64,000 nt of DNA from Collybia mongolica (taxonomy: Eukaryota; Basidiomycota; Agaricomycetes; Agaricales; Clitocybaceae), in the NCBI GenBank assembly GCA_013420905.1, contig JAAXNY010000005.1:4030001-4094000 (forward strand), given 5' to 3'. Position 1 is the stretch's first letter. Every line of letters begins with the position of its first letter. Position numbers and translations under genes: made by a program. Of the stretch, positions 59,795 to 64,000 are shown piece by piece. The notes beneath the pieces are model-generated. The model was not told the DNA's origin. It made no database searches and worked only from the letters and a program-made list of their open reading frames with translations.

Positions 59795-62700
59795 CTATGC
59801 TGGAGCAGCGATCCGTTCCTGCAAAAAGTTCGACAAGATCTGAGTCAAATCAACCCCTCCTTTCCCAAGAACTGCATCGCTCTTCGCGATTATGGGTTTT
59901 GACTTATTCAGTAACGACTGCAGATCCGCAGCCATCTCGCCCGTCATCCCTCTCCGCAGTCGCTCGGCCAACGACATCGAAGGCCGGGGTGGTCGTCGCT
60001 CCTTTGACATGTCCATTCGTTGTACATCCATCGTTTGTGACTCGTCAGCGTCAGCCTCAGGGGCCGCGACGTCGAATTCGGGCTTGGAAAGCCACATCAC
60101 GAGCTGAGTGACAGCATAGAAGAGGACCCCTTCTAGGTTTCTGCGTGCTGTGAGGACACCCTGTCGGACATCCAGGTTGCTGCCTGGAGCGTTGGTGAGG
60201 CTTTGTCCAGCTGGGCGGTTGACTAGGCCACGCAGCATGTCCAGAGTGCAGTTACCCAACTCAAGCAGGGTGCCCATAGAAGCCGGTTCTCCAAGAACGA
60301 CTTTAGAGTGCTATGAAGTTGAGGCAGCGTCAGCTTGGGAATGTGAGGGATGTGGGAGATGGAACGTACCGGTACAATCAGCGCTTCATTCACAGGCCAA
60401 TCTTCTTGCCCGCTAAGCAAGACGGATTCCGCTCTGCTGATTGCGACGAGAGTGGCAATGATGTTGCTTGACAGGCGGTACAAACGATGGACGACTTGGG
60501 CAATAACTGGCCGCTTCAACGGTTCCACAGAAGGCGGATCCTTATCCAGCTGTGCTCGCTCGTCGGCTGTCACCGGTTCGAATAAGCTAGCGAGATGATT
60601 GGGGTGCGTGATGGCGTAGTTGAGTTGCTGAATAAGTTGGAGTGCATGAGTCGTAAATACTCGTAAGACCTTGTCCACAGCAGGATTAGAATTAGCAGCT
60701 GACGGTGCACTTGCCGCAATGGAGTAGAACAAGTTGACAACCTGCTCCATTTCTTCGAGGAAAGGCGACGTAAGTGGATCTCCGATTGTCCACGATAGTG
60801 CCCTTGAAATCTGATCTCCATACAACTGTACGAAACCGCTTGCTTCAGCGTCGAAATAGTGGTTCTGACGACCGAGGGCGGTGATCACGCCCGAGACGAT
60901 GGCCAGCATAGAACAATACGCGTGGTGGGCGGGACTACGTTCTCCAGGGAGTTCCGGCAGCGTCACGTCAATCAAGCCTGCACTAATAGCGGCACTGATG
61001 AAGTTGTTACTATACGCGGACAAGACCCCATCGCTAGCGAAACGTTCTGCAGCCGAAGGGTTGCTAACCAATGCCATGTGGAAGAGGAGGATGTGGGGTG
61101 CGTAGAGCGGTTGTTTGCGCGAAAGAAGTAGGGGAAGATCCGACAGGCCAACTAGATCAGAACGGACGTAGAGGTCCAGACTGCTCCTGATGATATCTGT
61201 TTCCTGGCACCGCGCAAGCCACTGTGTCGAGGACGGGTTGATCTCGCGATGGATGCACCGCTCGAACACGGCTACCAATAACTCCATGTCTCGATCCAAG
61301 TCTGGGTCCACCCGGCTCCGTGCAGACGTGAAGATAATGCGGAGGGCATCGATTACCAGTGACAGTGATACATCCACCATAGAAGTGATTGTTAGACGGT
61401 GTGTAGCGTGAAGCAGGTTGGGTCGGAGGGCCAGATTTCGGGAATGTCGCGTGCAGAAGTAGACGATCTGGAGCAGTGTTCTGTGGAATGGAACTGGTAG
61501 TGTTCCTAAGAACGATCGTGCAGGGGACTGCGATTCATTTGTGATGATACCGTGGACGTTGCGGACCAACTCGATGAAGGATTGGATTTCAGCGGGTTTG
61601 TCTGAAGTTGAGAACCACGCTACTTCTAGCATGGCGAGGAGTAGCGATAGCCTAGTGCCGTGAATGGTTGCCATCATATCGCCTGATCTGCCTTCTGCAG
61701 CGATGTCGTATGATACTGAGGCGGCTATTGAAAGGATAATGGGCCGTACAGCTGCATCCCCTCTCAGATAAGGGGCAACTTGTTGGAACAGAAACTGCCA
61801 AGATTCAGCCAAAGACATCTGGCAATGTGCCAAGGACAGATTGAGATTGACAGAACAAAGCTGCGCCTCCATAATATCGGTGTTATCGATCATGGCGTCT
61901 GCTCTTCGAGCATATGCCAGTAGTCGGTTTCTCAACAGGGAGGTTGAAAAAAAAAAGTCATCGCCAAATTCGCGCTGTTCAACGGGTTCCTGTAGTTGTA
62001 CCTGTTCCAATGTGAGACCGGGAAACTGAGTTTTCAACTGCTCGATCAGTCTGTCGTGGATTTGTGGGTCATATGAGCTCGGTGCTGCATCACACACGAG
62101 ATCTGTGAGCTCGTCTTGGGATTTGAAATGAGGTTCCATCTTGAGGAAACTGAGGGGCTTCTTCAAGGACGGTTCGCGACCGTGAAGTTGGAGGTGAATA
62201 CCGATGTCAAGGCCAATAATGTGAACAGCGTATGATTTGGCAGTCGTGCGATAGGCGTGTGTGGCTATAGCATGATGAAGAGTCGAATGTCGAGCGCCAT
62301 CCTTGTTCTCATAAGATATAGGTTCGTAAACCGGGGCCGGGCCAACCTCTTCACAGGCAATGGACACGATGTGATCCCAGAAGTCAGAGTCCTCGTGTAT
62401 GGCTTGCAAGATTGGTTTGTGCTCCAATGCATGTTGCCAAACGACGTCGAGGAATCGCAGAACTGCCGACAACAGTTCAGGATTCGGTTCCCACATCTCT
62501 TTCCAGTTGAACAGAATCTCCCTTGCAACATCAATGGCACTTGTAGGTTTGGATTTCTCTGGAGTCGCGACCGCTTTCCCCTTCCCTTTGATGTCACTGG
62601 GGGTCCTGAATTGCCCAGTCACGAAGAGGTCCGCTAAAGCGGGCTCCCTGTCAACAGCAAGGGAAATGAAATCCCACACTGTGTTCCGGAGCGTAAGGTC

Positions 62701-64000
62701 GTCATAAGGATGCTGAACGATTTGAACAAATGAAGCAACCGTAGCTTCTGGATTTGCTAGATGGCCGATGATAGTGGGAGGGGAAGGCTGTGATAGCGAA
62801 AGAGATGCGCCAAGAGCCCGGAGGACGCGCATTGCCTCAACAGGCACGGTAGTGCCAACCTCACGTCCTTTGACGTAAAGGGCGAGAACATCGATGGGGT
62901 CAAGCTTCGACTGACTGGAGAGATTGGTGGAAGACGCGCCGCCTGTTACCCGAGCACACAATGCTTGCTCCAGGAGGGAAGGTCGAGATGCAACAGCGGA
63001 CTTCTGTTTGTAGTTCAAGATCAAGCGTGTCAAGAGCAGGTGTGATTCCAGGAGGAAAATCAGGCGTCTGGCGTCCCCGACCCGACGAGCAACGTACAGC
63101 ATACGAATCATCAGGTCTCCTGAAGCAATAGATGAGACAAGGGGGTTTATGGTTGAACTCGTTGCTTTAAATAGTAAAACATCGGCAACCGACTGACTCA
63201 AGGTTGCGAAAGGACGTTGATCGAGAGTAGGTGGTGCATGTTGGAGTACTTCGACGTACAACGCCGTGACACGTCTTCCAATTTCAAACCGGTCGCCAAG
63301 CTGAGCATATTTCCAGCTTAGGTGCTCAACCCAGATTTCAGTGTGCACAAAACGTGCCGCGCGCAGAAGGACCTCTTCTTTAAGTTGTTGAAGGCGAGGG
63401 TTGTCAGGAAGGACAGACGACGCCGCTTCATGGAAAAGTTGCTGTACCAGATGTAAAAGTGCAAGGGTCATCGTGTAATGGCCTGTTGACCGTTCTGATG
63501 CAAGTGCAGCTGACGCAAAACCAGTGGACCGATCCGAACCAAATAGTGCAGCCGTTGACCGAATATACAACCAAACTCGACTAGAATAATGTGGGAGCGC
63601 GAGAAGGGCTGATAATACGCTTATCGTAGATGTGATCAAGTCGGTCCGTGGTTGGGTCCTGGTTCGTGTGTGCGCTCGAGTAAGGGCTTCCTCTAAGATC
63701 ATTGTTGTCAATTGGACTAGATCAGGAGGTTGGGCTTCTGTCATCGTATGCGCGACAACAGGGTCACCTGCTTCCAGGGAGAGCATTAATTGTTCGGCCT
63801 GTGCAGGGTTATCCTGGATCAAACTGCGGACGAGATTTAGAGCATCTGTGATAATCGTCTCATCCCCTTCGCTGACCATCTCAGTGCCAATCTCATCGAT
63901 TCGTAGACTCTTGATTTGAGGGATATCCCGCCTGCCGAACGATACATCTTGGTATGCGCCCCCTGAACCAGAATGCATCCTCCGCCGGTTAACATAGTCC
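59795..64000 (-). CDS. NUP188: Nucleoporin Nup188, partial (5' end outside window)
   Basis: Large alpha-solenoid scaffold of the nuclear pore inner ring. The reading frame is open to the window edge, so the true start lies beyond 64000. More than 1,380 residues are present, interrupted by a single intron at 60311-60369 (donor GTACGT) that joins EALIVP to HSKVVLGEPASMGTLLELG. Blocks such as SSRVWLYIRSTAALFG, STGHYTMTLALLHLVQQLF and VHTEIWVEHLSWKYAQLGDR fit Nup188, rather than Nup192/205. The C-terminus ends DLTQILSNFLQERIAAPA at 59795. The frame is otherwise uninterrupted, unusual in this intron-dense region but common for large solenoid nucleoporins. Nup188 rather than Nup192/205 is a judgement from motif memory and should be confirmed by a profile search. 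Confidence 0.8.

Overview
The window looks like nuclear DNA of a filamentous basidiomycete, most likely an agaricomycete. Genes are dense and cut by many short introns of about 45-70 nt. The conserved genes are eukaryotic, and several families are typical of mushrooms: a DUF6593 protein, an M35 Lys-type metalloprotease, a caspase-fold C14 protein and tandem C2H2 proteins. Coordinates given for genes span all exons and introns from start to stop. Splice sites were inferred by reading consensus donors and acceptors and checking frame and family motifs; none was tested with RNA.

Layout. 1-2.75 kb: decayed tandem-unit gene of an unrecognised family (+), cut by the left edge. 3.0-4.6 kb: TAF4 (-). 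4.8-7.8 kb: young 5'-truncated LINE with target-site duplication, inserted between the divergent TAF4 and NUP42 (+, 7.9-9.9 kb). 10.2-13.2 kb: GH78 rhamnosidase-like gene with two premature stops. 14.8-29.6 kb: mostly housekeeping genes: mitochondrial uL13, an NTF2-like protein, an unrecognised acidic protein, EMW1/TTC27, DUF6593, EMC6, HOM2 and RRP43. 29.7-34.5 kb: SMC5 (-). 34.8-35.8 kb: DUF5745-like gene. 36.2-38.1 kb: intact paralogue of the left-edge family (-). 38.4-43.5 kb: an ICMT methyltransferase and VPS41 (-). 44.1-45.3 kb: broken caspase-like gene. 45.6-49.0 kb: CHS5 (-) and CDK8/SSN3 (+), divergent. 50.4-51.8 kb: secreted M35 protease. 52.1-57.9 kb: tandem array of four C2H2 zinc-finger genes, one of them a remnant. 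58.3-59.6 kb: mitochondrial methionine aminopeptidase. 59.8 kb to the right edge: NUP188 (-), partial.

Most genes are unlinked housekeeping functions in transcription, RNA decay, DNA repair, membrane traffic and the nuclear pore. I see no biosynthetic cluster. The most unusual material is: (a) a protein family built from two alternating exon types, all bounded by phase-2 introns, present both as a decaying array and as an intact gene 35 kb away; (b) the zinc-finger array, whose modules are separated by phase-0 introns and whose 3' flanks carry a hairpin with a base-pair-preserving change between copies; (c) the LINE splitting a compact divergent promoter; and (d) two enzyme genes (GH78 and caspase-like) with inactivating lesions in otherwise well-preserved reading frames.
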